Counted from the first letter of the stretch, positions 8,257-15,780 are shown. The stretch: 24,187 nucleotides of DNA from JAJZXY01 sp046706185 (GCA_046706185.1 JBJKPR010000017.1:1-24187), one strand, 5' to 3'. Notes: generated by a model from the letters alone, not told the origin. A program made the numbers and translations.

Positions 8257-8556
8257 TTAAAAATGGTATTTGCGTTTCAGGAGATCAAGTTCCCTCTCCT
8301 GCTCTATCATTATGGAAAGCATCATCCCCTCTACGGGATTAATGAGCGCTGCATATGTGGATGCCGAGGAATGGTGTCTTGCCTTTGCTATCACCCTTTC
8401 CAGGTACGGTCTCTCTTCCCTCCTGAGCGCATCGCCGAATTTTTCCCATCGTGAGACAACCCTTTCTATTTCTGTTCTGAATGTCGGAACCGTCCTGCCC
8501 AGATCAATCACCCCTGTTGACAAATTCAAGCAGGGACCTCTGATGTCTTCTTTCAT
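8257..8556 (-). CDS. Conserved small protein of unknown function in the polymerase-like operon
   Basis: The 99-residue product is charged and predicted mostly helical. Its core has a GRTVPTFRTEIERVVSRW stretch, an ALRREERPYLERVI helix, an ARHHSSA segment, then NPVEGMMLSIMIEQERELDLL, which looks like a conserved, amphipathic helix end. There are no cysteines forming a metal site, no signal peptide and no membrane segment. The ATG at 8556 follows AGGTGGA directly and overlaps the upstream recA-like gene by 53 bases. A GTG at 8511 overlapping that gene's stop (GTGATTGA) is an alternative start. The overlap and the 14-base gap to the polymerase-like gene point to translational coupling and possibly one complex. 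I do not recognise a function. Confidence 0.75.
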   Translation of the reverse strand: MKEDIRGPCLNLSTGVIDLGRTVPTFRTEIERVVSRWEKFGDALRREERPYLERVIAKARHHSSASTYAALINPVEGMMLSIMIEQERELDLLKRKYHF

Positions 8557-9223
8557 TCCACCTGTTCACGGTCACCACCGTGCCATCGCTCTCCATGTAT
8601 AGGCCATCGTTTTCAAGTTCCGCGCTTATCACTCTCGTGAAGTTCTCATTCACGATCCTTTCCATTTCTGCGCTTGAGCTCACAGATACGCCGGACGTCA
8701 TGAGAGACCAGATGCCGCAGTTCTCAGTCATTTTTACAAGGTTCGCGATGGTGCTTTGCAGAAGGTCCATCCCTTCATTCCATTTTACGTCGTCTGTGAA
8801 CAGTTCAGCGATGGATGACACAACTAGGATCGACACTCTGCTGCCAAGCACCTCCTTCGGGGCTGAACGCGCAATCGCCTCCATCTGATGTGCTGTAAAA
8901 GCCCTGGCAATTCTGATCCTGGAAAGCAGTTTCCTTGCATCGTATCCGCACCTTTCAGCGAGTTCAGTGATCCTGAACGGGTCGAAGGAGTTGCCGCCGT
9001 CGATCCACAGGGCAACACCGTCAGAAACAGCAAGAGATCTGAATACAGCTGAATGGAGAAGCTTTGCTGTGAGCAGGCTTGGTCCGTTTACGAATGCGGA
9101 CTCCCCTCTCCTTATTGCATAACAGTTACTTTTGCCTCCGTCTATTATTGTGAGAGAGTCAGGTGTTGCAACGATATCCTCCCGTTCAAACCTGATCAAA
9201 TGTCTCTGTTCATGTCCGGGCAT
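8504..9223 (-). CDS. RecA/RadA-fold protein with degenerate Walker A and B motifs
   Basis: With the start at 9223 the product has 239 residues, the size of RadB-like archaeal RecA-fold proteins. The most telling segment is ALWIDGGNSFDPFRITELA (71-89) followed by RIRIARAFTAHQ (102-113), a signature of archaeal RecA-superfamily ATPases. The P-loop position reads GPSLLTAK (47-54), with no Gly-Lys-Thr/Ser, and the Walker B strand reads ILVVSSI (132-138), with Ser in place of Asp, so ATP hydrolysis is unlikely. An in-frame start exists at 9340, but the stretch before 9223 holds a TATA box 26 bases upstream of this ATG, and its translation looks non-coding. First gene of the operon with the 99-residue protein and the polymerase homologue; a paired structural role with them is inferred. 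Confidence 0.72.
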   Translation of the reverse strand: MPGHEQRHLIRFEREDIVATPDSLTIIDGGKSNCYAIRRGESAFVNGPSLLTAKLLHSAVFRSLAVSDGVALWIDGGNSFDPFRITELAERCGYDARKLLSRIRIARAFTAHQMEAIARSAPKEVLGSRVSILVVSSIAELFTDDVKWNEGMDLLQSTIANLVKMTENCGIWSLMTSGVSVSSSAEMERIVNENFTRVISAELENDGLYMESDGTVVTVNRWNERRHQRSLLEFVNRGD

Positions 9224-9242
9224 GTGTGTAACGAGCCATGAA

Positions 9243-9256
9243 CGCTTATTTAAGCG
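9243..9256 (-). promoter_or_regulatory. Palindromic TATA box of the recA-like/polymerase-like operon
   Basis: On the minus strand it reads CGCTTAAATAAGCG, with 6-base inverted arms around AA. Its centre is about 26 bases before the ATG at 9223, which predicts a leaderless mRNA. This fixes the start choice of the recA-like gene. Confidence 0.65.
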
Positions 9257-9361
9257 AGGAAGAAGGGAGAGGTGCCCGAAAGTGCCAGTTTGGACGAAAG
9301 CTGTATCGAAGTGCAGAGGCAGGTGCAGTCTCAGAAGCAACGGTGTGGCACATGAACTGTA

Positions 9362-9766
9362 TCATTTCTTGGAAGTGCTGCATATGGCGCGGGCACCGGT
9401 CATGACATCATCCACGATGCCGTTTATCAGATTGGCCGTATTTTCCGCATTGACAATCTGAAAGTCGCTCAGAAGCGAGTGCATGTCTCTGGCAATCAGC
9501 CTGCATCCGTTCGTCCTTGCCACGACAGATATCCTGATCGGTAGGTCAACCGAGAGTTCTGCGTTCTTGGCAAGCAGCATGGATGAAAGTCTGGGACTGC
9601 CGAATGCGATTGTGAATGCAGTGAACGGAGCTGCGCCAGAATCCTCTATGTCCCTGCGATGATCAGTTGCAGAGTATACCTTGAGCCCTTTTTCCCGGAC
9701 TATGCGCATTATCGCATCCGCCGCAGCATCCGGTGATGCGTCCACATCCATCTTCCTTAGCGACAT
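9362..9766 (-). CDS. DUF302 (TT1751-like) family protein
   Basis: The 134-residue product begins MSLRKMDVDAS. An N-terminal alternation of helix and strand ends in the VYSATDHRRD segment, where the family usually has a loop with aspartate/histidine. Then come FTIAFGSPRLSSMLL (equivalent to the family FGNPxxGTxLM motif) and AELSVDLPIRISVV (the family's DLPLK/R strand), so DUF302 is a confident match. DUF302 proteins are small alpha-beta domains of unknown biochemical role. There is no membrane segment. A GTG at 9775 is an alternative start, but the ATG at 9766 sits at the expected distance from the TATA box. It is monocistronic by layout, with 138 bases between it and the recA-like start downstream on the strand. 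Confidence 0.75.
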   Translation of the reverse strand: MSLRKMDVDASPDAAADAIMRIVREKGLKVYSATDHRRDIEDSGAAPFTAFTIAFGSPRLSSMLLAKNAELSVDLPIRISVVARTNGCRLIARDMHSLLSDFQIVNAENTANLINGIVDDVMTGARAICSTSKK

Positions 9767-9792
9767 GCAGTACACCGATCAGCGCACTGCTG

Positions 9793-9800
9793 ATAATAAG
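9793..9800 (-). promoter_or_regulatory. TATA box of the DUF302 gene
   Basis: The minus strand reads CTTATTAT, centred about 31 bases before the ATG at 9766. Transcription would start a few bases before this ATG. The divergent purA promoter is 60 bases away. Confidence 0.45.
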
Positions 9801-9858
9801 GTAGCTTCCGATACGAAAGCAGAACAATCCGCATGACACGTCCGGTAGCAGCTCATTC

Positions 9859-9866
9859 TTTTATAC
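9859..9866 (+). promoter_or_regulatory. TATA box of purA
   Basis: TTTTATAC is centred 25 bases before the ATG at 9887, the position expected for a leaderless transcript. An in-frame upstream ATG at 9833 would place this TATA box inside the coding region, which argues against it. Confidence 0.65.
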
Positions 9867-9886
9867 TACATAAAGAATGGACACTC

Positions 9887-11179
9887 ATGCCTGCTCTCGC
9901 AATAGTGGGTCTGCAGTGGGGAGATGAGGGAAAAGGAAAGATAACAGATTACATCTCTGAGCTGGCCGACAGCGTAGTCAGGTTCCAGGGGGGAGCAAAT
10001 GCGGGCCATACCGTGGAGTTCGAGAAGAAAACCTTCAAGTTCCATCAGGTGCCCTCAGGCGTGCTTCACAAGCGCGTGACAGGCATTATTGCAAATGGTT
10101 CTGCAGTTGATCCTGAAGAGCTAGCTGCAGAACTGAGGACGCTTGCAGAGAGGGGCTATGTTATAAGAAAATTCCACATTAGTGACAGGGCACACCTTGT
10201 TATGCCATACCACAAGCAGCTTGACGCGCTGGAGGAGGCGTTCAAGGGCGGAAGCGCGGTAGGAACAACAAGGAAAGGCATAGGACCATGTTATTCGGAC
10301 AAGGCCGCGAGGATAGGCTTCAGGGCAGGAGAACTGCTTGATGTTGAATCTCTGAAGGAAAAGGCTGAGGTAGTCATCAGGATCAAGAAGGCTTACGCAT
10401 CCTCCCTTTCAGGGGAGCTGGAGATTGATGTAGCCGGGCTTATGAACAGAATGCGCGAGTGGGCCGGGGCACTTTCACCGTTCATAACAGATACTTCCTT
10501 TATTGTCAACGACGCGATGGAAAAGGGAAAGAACGTGCTGTTCGAGGGGGCGCACGGCCTTATGCTCGATATAGATCATGGCAATTACCCGTACGTCACT
10601 TCGTCGAACATCGTGACTGGAAATGTCTTCACCGGGAGCGGCCTGAACCCAATGAGGAGGGTTGGTGTTCTGGGTGTCCTGAAGGCATACTCAACAAGGG
10701 TGGGCGCGGGCCCGTTTCCAACCGAACTTTTCGACGAGACGGGTGAACATCTGGCACTCAAAGGCATGGAGGTGGGAACAACGACAGGAAGGAGGCGGCG
10801 CTGCGGCTGGCTCGACCTGTTTGCCGCCAAATACGCTATTCAGCTTTCGGGTGCGAAGGAGATAGCACTGACTAAAATGGATGTACTCTCTGGTCTGGGA
10901 CGCCTGAAGATCGCCACCGGCTACACATATAACGGAAAGAGGCTCAAGCAGTATCCATCCTCCTTCTCGGTACTTCGTGATTCCAAGCCTGTTTACAGGG
11001 AATTGCCCGGCTGGATGGAGCAGCTCGACGAGGGAGCCCAGCGGTGGGCCAGTTTGCCCACTGCCGCAAAACGGTATGTTTCATTCGTGGAGGAGTATCT
11101 CGGCGTAAGGGCGAAGATTGTCTCGGTGGGTCACTCGAGGGAGCAGACAATTGTCAGGGGAAAAGTGGCATTCGGATGA
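9887..11179 (+). CDS. purA: Adenylosuccinate synthetase
   Basis: The 430-residue product joins aspartate to IMP using GTP, the first committed step of AMP synthesis, in the cytosol. From the ATG at 9887, GDEGKGK is at 12-18, with the catalytic Asp13, and QGGANAGHTV is at 34-43, with the catalytic His41; both match the E. coli enzyme. Further motifs are GTTRKGIGPCYSDKAAR, LFEGAHGLMLDIDHGNYPYVTSSN (usual GAQG is GAHG here), VGAGPFPTEL, the arginine-rich VGTTTGRRRRCGW and the guanine-binding LTKMDVLSG. Length is that of the long (bacterial/eukaryal) form, not the roughly 340-residue form of several archaea. All active-site elements look intact. It is followed by 77 non-coding bases and is probably a single gene. 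Confidence 0.97.
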   Translation: MPALAIVGLQWGDEGKGKITDYISELADSVVRFQGGANAGHTVEFEKKTFKFHQVPSGVLHKRVTGIIANGSAVDPEELAAELRTLAERGYVIRKFHISDRAHLVMPYHKQLDALEEAFKGGSAVGTTRKGIGPCYSDKAARIGFRAGELLDVESLKEKAEVVIRIKKAYASSLSGELEIDVAGLMNRMREWAGALSPFITDTSFIVNDAMEKGKNVLFEGAHGLMLDIDHGNYPYVTSSNIVTGNVFTGSGLNPMRRVGVLGVLKAYSTRVGAGPFPTELFDETGEHLALKGMEVGTTTGRRRRCGWLDLFAAKYAIQLSGAKEIALTKMDVLSGLGRLKIATGYTYNGKRLKQYPSSFSVLRDSKPVYRELPGWMEQLDEGAQRWASLPTAAKRYVSFVEEYLGVRAKIVSVGHSREQTIVRGKVAFG

Positions 11180-11225
11180 TATCCCGGCAGGCATAGTGCA
11201 CTGCTGCCCGTCTGCTCAGTCAACC

Positions 11226-11234
11226 ATAAATATT
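11226..11234 (+). promoter_or_regulatory. TATA box of the TSUP-DUF1634 pair
   Basis: ATAAATATT is centred about 27 bases before the ATG at 11257, consistent with leaderless transcription. No SD site precedes the ATG. Confidence 0.6.
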
Positions 11235-11256
11235 ATGAGGTTTTGAGCACTCATCA

Positions 11257-12237
11257 ATGTCCCCTTTGCTTACGATTTTCAATTTTTTCCTGATTATGAT
11301 TGGGGGATTTTCCGCAGGACTGCTCGGCTCTCTAACAGGGCTTGGGGGCGGTACAGTGCTTGTTCCACTTCTGACTATCTTCTACGGAGTTCCCATCATC
11401 TACGCAACAGGTGCAAGCCTGGTTTCCACAATAGCAACTTCCGCTGGGTCAGCGAGTGCCTACGTGAAGGAGCGCATATCGAATGTGAAGATTGGCATAG
11501 GCCTTGAGGTTGCGACTACAGCTGGTGCAATCATTGGTTCACTCCTCGCTGTATTTGTCTATACACACAATCTGGAGTGGATAATCTATGTTCTTTTTGG
11601 GGCTGTGCTCCTGTTCTCCCTGTATCCGACGGCTGAGAAGGGGAGGCATGAAATTCCACCTCTCAAGAAGCCTGACTGGACGACCAGGCTATTCCAGATG
11701 ACGGGCATATACTATGATGCAAGGCTGAAAAAGGACGTGCAGTACAACGGTGTCAAGTGGTGGGCGGGCGAAATTGTGATGCTGTTTGCCGGCATCATCT
11801 CCGGTCTCCTCGGCATAGGCAGCGGTGCGATGAAGGTTCTGGGAATGGACTGGGCAATGAACCTGCCGATGAAGGTGACGACCACAACGAGCAACTTCAT
11901 GGTGGGCATAACCGCCGCTACAGGAAGCTCTATCTACTGGTATGCAGGGTACATCCAGGTATTCATCGCCGCGGCAACGGCGATTGGTGTTCTCGCAGGC
12001 TCGTTCGTCGGCACGAAAATACTTGTAAGGATGTCAAACAAGAACATCAGGTGGCTCTTCTTCGCTGTCCTTTCGTTTCTAGGTGTGGAAATGCTTCTCA
12101 AGGGCCTCGCTGCCAACGGTATGCTGATTACTTCCGCTGGAACAAGGCTCGCAGTTTCTGGTGTTGTTTCTGTGATACTCATTTCAGGTCTTTTCCTTCT
12201 GATCAGGAAACAGGAGGCTGAGGATGTCAAACTATGA
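11257..12237 (+). CDS. TSUP (TauE/SafE) family membrane permease
   Basis: The 326-residue integral membrane protein has about eight hydrophobic segments. It shows the internal duplication of the TauE/SafE family: GFSAGLLGSLTGLGGGTVLVPLL near residues 17-39 and GIISGLLGIGSGAMKVLGM near 179-197, each a Gly-rich pore-lining helix start. A hydrophilic loop of about 40 residues (around 125-165) separates the halves. TSUP proteins move small anions such as sulfite, sulfonates or sulfoacetate; the substrate here cannot be read from sequence. The gene overlaps the following DUF1634 gene by 14 bases, a pairing common in archaea and bacteria that suggests a joint transporter unit. Confidence 0.88.
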   Translation: MSPLLTIFNFFLIMIGGFSAGLLGSLTGLGGGTVLVPLLTIFYGVPIIYATGASLVSTIATSAGSASAYVKERISNVKIGIGLEVATTAGAIIGSLLAVFVYTHNLEWIIYVLFGAVLLFSLYPTAEKGRHEIPPLKKPDWTTRLFQMTGIYYDARLKKDVQYNGVKWWAGEIVMLFAGIISGLLGIGSGAMKVLGMDWAMNLPMKVTTTTSNFMVGITAATGSSIYWYAGYIQVFIAAATAIGVLAGSFVGTKILVRMSNKNIRWLFFAVLSFLGVEMLLKGLAANGMLITSAGTRLAVSGVVSVILISGLFLLIRKQEAEDVKL

Positions 12238-12628
12238 ATTCAACGACCTGCTGAGCCTGATTCTCAGGCTGGGGGTGCTGATAAGCCTGGCACTTCTTGT
12301 TGTGGGCGTGGCACTTATATTTGTGATGCACGGGGCCGGAGGCTATAGCATTGAGCAGATAGCAAACTACAATACATCATCTGGTCCCACACTGAACTCT
12401 TCGGCTCTGCCGCTGTCGGGAATTCTGACGGGACTGGTACATTTCAATGGCCTGTACTATATCGCGCTTGGCCTCTGGGTCCTGATATTCACGCCAATTT
12501 CCATAGTGATTGTGGCGCTCGCGGAATTCGCCTATCTGAAAAACAGGCTCTACATAGTGCTCAGCGTCATCGTTCTTTTTGACCTTTTCTTTGCCATGAT
12601 TGTAGTGCCCATTTTCTTCCATGTGTGA
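12224..12628 (+). CDS. DUF1634 membrane protein, partner of the TSUP permease
   Basis: The 134-residue product has three to four membrane helices: about 9-34, 64-90 (ILTGLVHFNGLYYIALGLWVL and onwards) and 107-133, with a polar extracytoplasmic loop at 36-62. The family pattern of a short N-terminus, a first helix ending in a glycine-rich turn, and a LVLI-type repeat matches DUF1634. The ATG lies inside the end of the TSUP gene, with GGAGG at 12213-12217 six bases before it, which indicates translational coupling. DUF1634 genes are mainly known from this linkage; a role as accessory subunit is inferred from context only. Confidence 0.75.
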   Translation: MSNYEFNDLLSLILRLGVLISLALLVVGVALIFVMHGAGGYSIEQIANYNTSSGPTLNSSALPLSGILTGLVHFNGLYYIALGLWVLIFTPISIVIVALAEFAYLKNRLYIVLSVIVLFDLFFAMIVVPIFFHV

Positions 12629-12658
12629 GGACGCTGTTTGCCCATCAGGACTGCACAA

Positions 12659-12668
12659 GCTTAAATTA
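12659..12668 (+). promoter_or_regulatory. TATA box of ilvD
   Basis: GCTTAAATTA is centred about 26 bases before the ATG at 12690. An in-frame GTG at 12621 lies upstream of this box and is therefore unlikely to be the start. Confidence 0.6.
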
Positions 12669-12689
12669 GATGTAGTAGAGTCATCGGGC

Positions 12690-14372
12690 ATGCCTAACAA
12701 GCGTTCTGCTGCAGTTTACAGTGGAGCTGAGAGGGCGCCCAACAGGGCGTTCATGAAATCAATGGGTCTGACGGACGAAGAACTTTCGAGGCCTATAGTG
12801 GGGGTCGCCGCCGCCTGGAACGAGGCAGGTCCGTGCAACATACACACGCTTGCGCTTGGCCAGAAGGTGAAGGACGGCATAAGGAGCAACGGTGGCACTC
12901 CTAGGCTCTTCACTGCACCTGTAGTGATTGACGGCATAGCGATGGGTACCGAGGGAATGAAGTACTCGCTTGTCAGCAGGGAGCTTGTTGCGAACACCGT
13001 GGAGCTTACAGTGAACGCACACGGTTACGACGGTTTTGCAGCCCTTTCAGGATGCGACAAGACGAACCCTGGAATGATGATGGCAATGGCAAGGCTCAAC
13101 ATACCGTCTGTTGTCATGTACAGCGGAACAACGCTGCCGGGCACATACGAAGGGAAGGACATTGCAATTGGTGATGTCTACGAAGCAGTAGGCTCTTACT
13201 CGGCAGGCAGGATGTCGCTCGAGGAGCTGAAGCTCATGGAGGATAGTGCCATACCCACTGCCGGCGCATGCGGGGGGCTCTATACAGCAAACACAATGGC
13301 GATGATGACCGAGGCACTCGGCCTCTCCTTGATCGGCAGCGCATCGCCTCCTGCTGTGGACGGGTCAAAAGCTGGCTTTGCGTTCCAGACAGGTTCCGTT
13401 CTGATGGACCTGATTGAGACAGACCTCAAACCGAGAGACATACTCACATTCGAGTCGTTTGAGAATGCAGTTACGGTGCTCATGGCGTCAGGAGGCTCGA
13501 CGAATGCTGTCCTTCACCTGCTGGCAATAGCCCACGAGGCACGCATACCTCTGACAATGGAAGACTTCGAAAAGATAGGAGACAGGGTGCCCGAAGTAGT
13601 TGACATGAAGCCCGGCGGCAGGTATGTCATGGCAGACCTGCACAGGGCGGGCGGCGTTCCACTCCTTATGGGGAAACTGCTTGAAGCGGGCCTGATTAAC
13701 GGAGAAGCTCTGACTGTTTCGGGAAGGACGATGAGGCAGGAGCTTGAAGCGGCGCGTGGAAAGGATGTGCCGCAGACAGTAGTCCGCCCCTTATCGGAGC
13801 CAATTACAGCCCGCGGAGGGATAAAGATACTCAGGGGATCCCTTGCCCCCGAGGGTGCTGTTCTGAAAGTTTCAGCTTCAGCGATGCAGAAGCTGAGCGG
13901 AAGGGCAAAAGTCTTCGAATCAGAGGAGGAGGCTTTCAGCGAAATCATGTCGAGGGCGGTAGAGCCTGGCGACGTTGTAGTGATACGGTACGAGGGCCCG
14001 AAAGGCGGACCGGGAATGAGAGAGATGCTCTCCGTCACGGCTGCAATTGTCGGGCAGGGGCTGGGAGAGAGCGTGGCCCTCGTCACCGACGGCCGTTTTT
14101 CAGGCGCAACAAGGGGACTGATGGTGGGTCATGTTTCTCCAGAGGCATACGAGGGGGGCCCTATAGCCCTGGTAAGGGACGGGGACGGCATAACCGTTGA
14201 CGCAGAGTCAGGGAGCATCGAACTCGCCGTCTCGTCTGAGGAGCTGGCAAAGCGCAGGGAATCATGGAAGCGTCCCAAACGGAAATATAGCGGCGGCCTT
14301 CTCCTTCAGTACGCATCGCTTGTCACATCGGCATCTAACGGTGCTGTCATGGCGACCGATATGACTGAATAG
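12690..14372 (+). CDS. ilvD: Dihydroxy-acid dehydratase (IlvD/Edd family)
   Basis: The 560-residue product is of normal IlvD length. It dehydrates 2,3-dihydroxy-3-methyl acids to 2-keto acids in valine, leucine and isoleucine synthesis, using an iron-sulfur cluster and Mg. The three expected cluster cysteines are Cys49 (GPCNIH), Cys122 (SGCDKTNPG) and Cys194 (GACGG). Other motifs are GGTPRLFTAPVVIDGIAMG, GGSTNAVLHL and the C-terminal RFSGATRGLMVGHVSPEA, which carries the proposed catalytic serine. No other branched-chain gene is in the window, and some archaeal IlvD enzymes also act on sugar acids such as gluconate, so a dual or alternative substrate is possible. The start is set by the TATA box; the mRNA is probably leaderless. 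Confidence 0.94.
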   Translation: MPNKRSAAVYSGAERAPNRAFMKSMGLTDEELSRPIVGVAAAWNEAGPCNIHTLALGQKVKDGIRSNGGTPRLFTAPVVIDGIAMGTEGMKYSLVSRELVANTVELTVNAHGYDGFAALSGCDKTNPGMMMAMARLNIPSVVMYSGTTLPGTYEGKDIAIGDVYEAVGSYSAGRMSLEELKLMEDSAIPTAGACGGLYTANTMAMMTEALGLSLIGSASPPAVDGSKAGFAFQTGSVLMDLIETDLKPRDILTFESFENAVTVLMASGGSTNAVLHLLAIAHEARIPLTMEDFEKIGDRVPEVVDMKPGGRYVMADLHRAGGVPLLMGKLLEAGLINGEALTVSGRTMRQELEAARGKDVPQTVVRPLSEPITARGGIKILRGSLAPEGAVLKVSASAMQKLSGRAKVFESEEEAFSEIMSRAVEPGDVVVIRYEGPKGGPGMREMLSVTAAIVGQGLGESVALVTDGRFSGATRGLMVGHVSPEAYEGGPIALVRDGDGITVDAESGSIELAVSSEELAKRRESWKRPKRKYSGGLLLQYASLVTSASNGAVMATDMTE

Positions 14373-14390
14373 GGGAGGTATTTGCGCTTC

Positions 14391-14936
14391 ATGCTTGGGT
14401 ATCCTTACCTTTCAGGGACGTCTCAGGGGTCTTCCTTGCTTACTGGCAGTCCTTCCGCAGATCAGCTTCTGCTTGTGGTTCTTGTCCTCATTCTATTCGC
14501 TGCAAGGAGGTTTTACTCAAGCCTCAACGGAACCGCCTACACCACTGGAAGGCTCTTCAGAATGCCTGCCCTTTACCTCCTTTTCACCATCCTGTCCGCA
14601 CTCGACTTTGGTGTCACCAACATGTATATTGTCTCAACCCTTGCACTCATACCTGTCGGCGCAGCGGCCGGAGTGCTCTACGCAACAAAGTGCACATTCT
14701 TCTACAGAAACGGGCGCGTTTTCTACAGGAGGCAGGTTTACGTCCTTGCTTTCTGGATGGCGTCCTTTTTGGTGAGGCTTTCTATCGAATTCCTACTCCC
14801 GTTCAACCTTGAGGTTGAAATCGCCTTCTCCGCAATACTTTCATCCACTACCGGCCTTGTGCTAGGAGAGGCATTCAACATAAGAAAGAAGTACATTGAA
14901 TTCGTGGCAGGCAGCCCTGTCCAGGCGACGGGTTGA
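14391..14936 (+). CDS. Small integral membrane protein of unknown function
   Basis: The product has about 181 residues with roughly five hydrophobic segments: a short polar N-terminus, then helices near 24-39, 60-75, 80-98, 117-135 and 143-160. Between the third and fourth lies a basic loop with FYRNGRVFYRRQVY. The topology and the basic loop faintly recall CcdC/DUF1453-type proteins, but I cannot confirm this. The gene begins 18 bases after the ilvD stop, behind a strong SD GGGGAGGT (14372-14379). A TTG at 14382 is only 2 bases from that SD and the ATG at 14391 is 11 bases away, so the start is uncertain by three codons. Cotranscription with ilvD is likely. Confidence 0.7.
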   Translation: MLGYPYLSGTSQGSSLLTGSPSADQLLLVVLVLILFAARRFYSSLNGTAYTTGRLFRMPALYLLFTILSALDFGVTNMYIVSTLALIPVGAAAGVLYATKCTFFYRNGRVFYRRQVYVLAFWMASFLVRLSIEFLLPFNLEVEIAFSAILSSTTGLVLGEAFNIRKKYIEFVAGSPVQATG

Positions 14937-14953
14937 CACCGGCTTTTCTGCTT

Positions 14954-15724
14954 TCAGCTTATTCTCCTGTCAAGGTCCTCTCCGCCGTAGAATATGTCCT
15001 GAACCTTTGAGTATATGTCCTCCATCCCGCTTCCATCCTTGGAGGAGATCGGTATCATCTCGGTGTATGCGGAAACCTGCTGCAGCGCCTTGAATAGTTC
15101 TATAGTCAGCGACTTCGCTGAACGAATATCCTCGTCGACAAGGTCATCATAGAGCCTCATTTCCTCCACCGCCCACTGCAGTATCTTTCTCAGCTCCTCG
15201 TCCGGTATGAGGTCGACCTTCGATATTATGTTCAGCGCGGGTACCTCGAACCTGAAGTTCACGCTGGCGAACAGCATGCTTGATGAAACGAAACCGCTGG
15301 GGACCCTGCATATCGCGGGCTCGGTAACGAAAGCGATAACAGTCTCGTCAATACCGAGCCTGTCGACAACAACCTTGCCAGACTGCCTGTAGGCGAACAG
15401 CTCCAGCTGTCCGGGAGTGTCGACAAGCAGATAGTCTGCGTCAAGCTTCTCTATCGGCTCAAGAACCTTGTCCATGTTGAGTGCAAGAAGGTCAGCAGCA
15501 ACTATCTGGGCACCGTTCGGTCCGAGGGAGTAATCCTTCATCACATCCTCGAGCCTTACCCATTCCCTTATGTCTATGTCCGGCTCGTAGGCAAGCTCCT
15601 CCGCGCCGGGGTCGAGGTTCATAATGACGCAGTCATGACCGTTGTCATGCATCCATTCATCGAATGCGGCGGTAAGCGTTGATTTGCCCGCACCGGCTGT
15701 TCCAACGAAGACTATTTTCTTCAA
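14954..15724 (-). CDS. GPN-loop GTPase (ATP/GTP-binding protein of the XAB1 family)
   Basis: The 256-residue product begins at a TTG (15724) with KKIVFVGTAGAGKST, giving a P-loop near residues 6-15. The family-defining Gly-Pro-Asn is in SLGPNGAQ, near 67-72. The switch/Walker B strand is LLVDTPGQLELF and the base-recognition motif is IISKVDLI (variant of TKxD). Archaeal GPN proteins are homodimers related to the eukaryotic Gpn1-3 factors needed for RNA polymerase II assembly; the archaeal role is not settled. A GTG at 15730 touches the SD GAGGGGT (15731-15737), whereas the TTG lies six bases from it, so the TTG is preferred. It is transcribed toward the membrane-protein gene, with 17 bases between the stops. 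Confidence 0.93.
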   Translation of the reverse strand: MKKIVFVGTAGAGKSTLTAAFDEWMHDNGHDCVIMNLDPGAEELAYEPDIDIREWVRLEDVMKDYSLGPNGAQIVAADLLALNMDKVLEPIEKLDADYLLVDTPGQLELFAYRQSGKVVVDRLGIDETVIAFVTEPAICRVPSGFVSSSMLFASVNFRFEVPALNIISKVDLIPDEELRKILQWAVEEMRLYDDLVDEDIRSAKSLTIELFKALQQVSAYTEMIPISSKDGSGMEDIYSKVQDIFYGGEDLDRRIS

Positions 15725-15770
15725 GTGCACACCCCTCGATTTCGGGAATCTGATCGACTCACAGCTCTTG

Positions 15771-15780
15771 TGATATAATA
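15771..15780 (-). promoter_or_regulatory. TATA box of the GPN-loop GTPase gene
   Basis: The minus strand reads TATTATATCA. Transcription would begin near 15750 and give a leader of about 26 bases that contains the SD site, so this gene is not leaderless. Confidence 0.6.

Noticed and set aside
9224..9340. N-terminal extension of the RecA-like gene
   Set aside because: Contains the palindromic TATA box and a pyrimidine-rich minus strand; the ATG at 9223 fits a leaderless start.
9833..9886. Upstream in-frame start of purA
   Set aside because: It would place the TATA box inside the gene and shift the catalytic Asp and His away from their usual numbering.
11180..11256. GGCAG/CTGCC repeat after purA as a terminator
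   Set aside because: Imperfect, short arms and no T-run; the spacer is adequately explained by the TSUP promoter.
13514..14086. 190-codon minus-strand frame inside ilvD
   Set aside because: Antisense shadow of conserved ilvD motifs; no SD or TATA and no family likeness.
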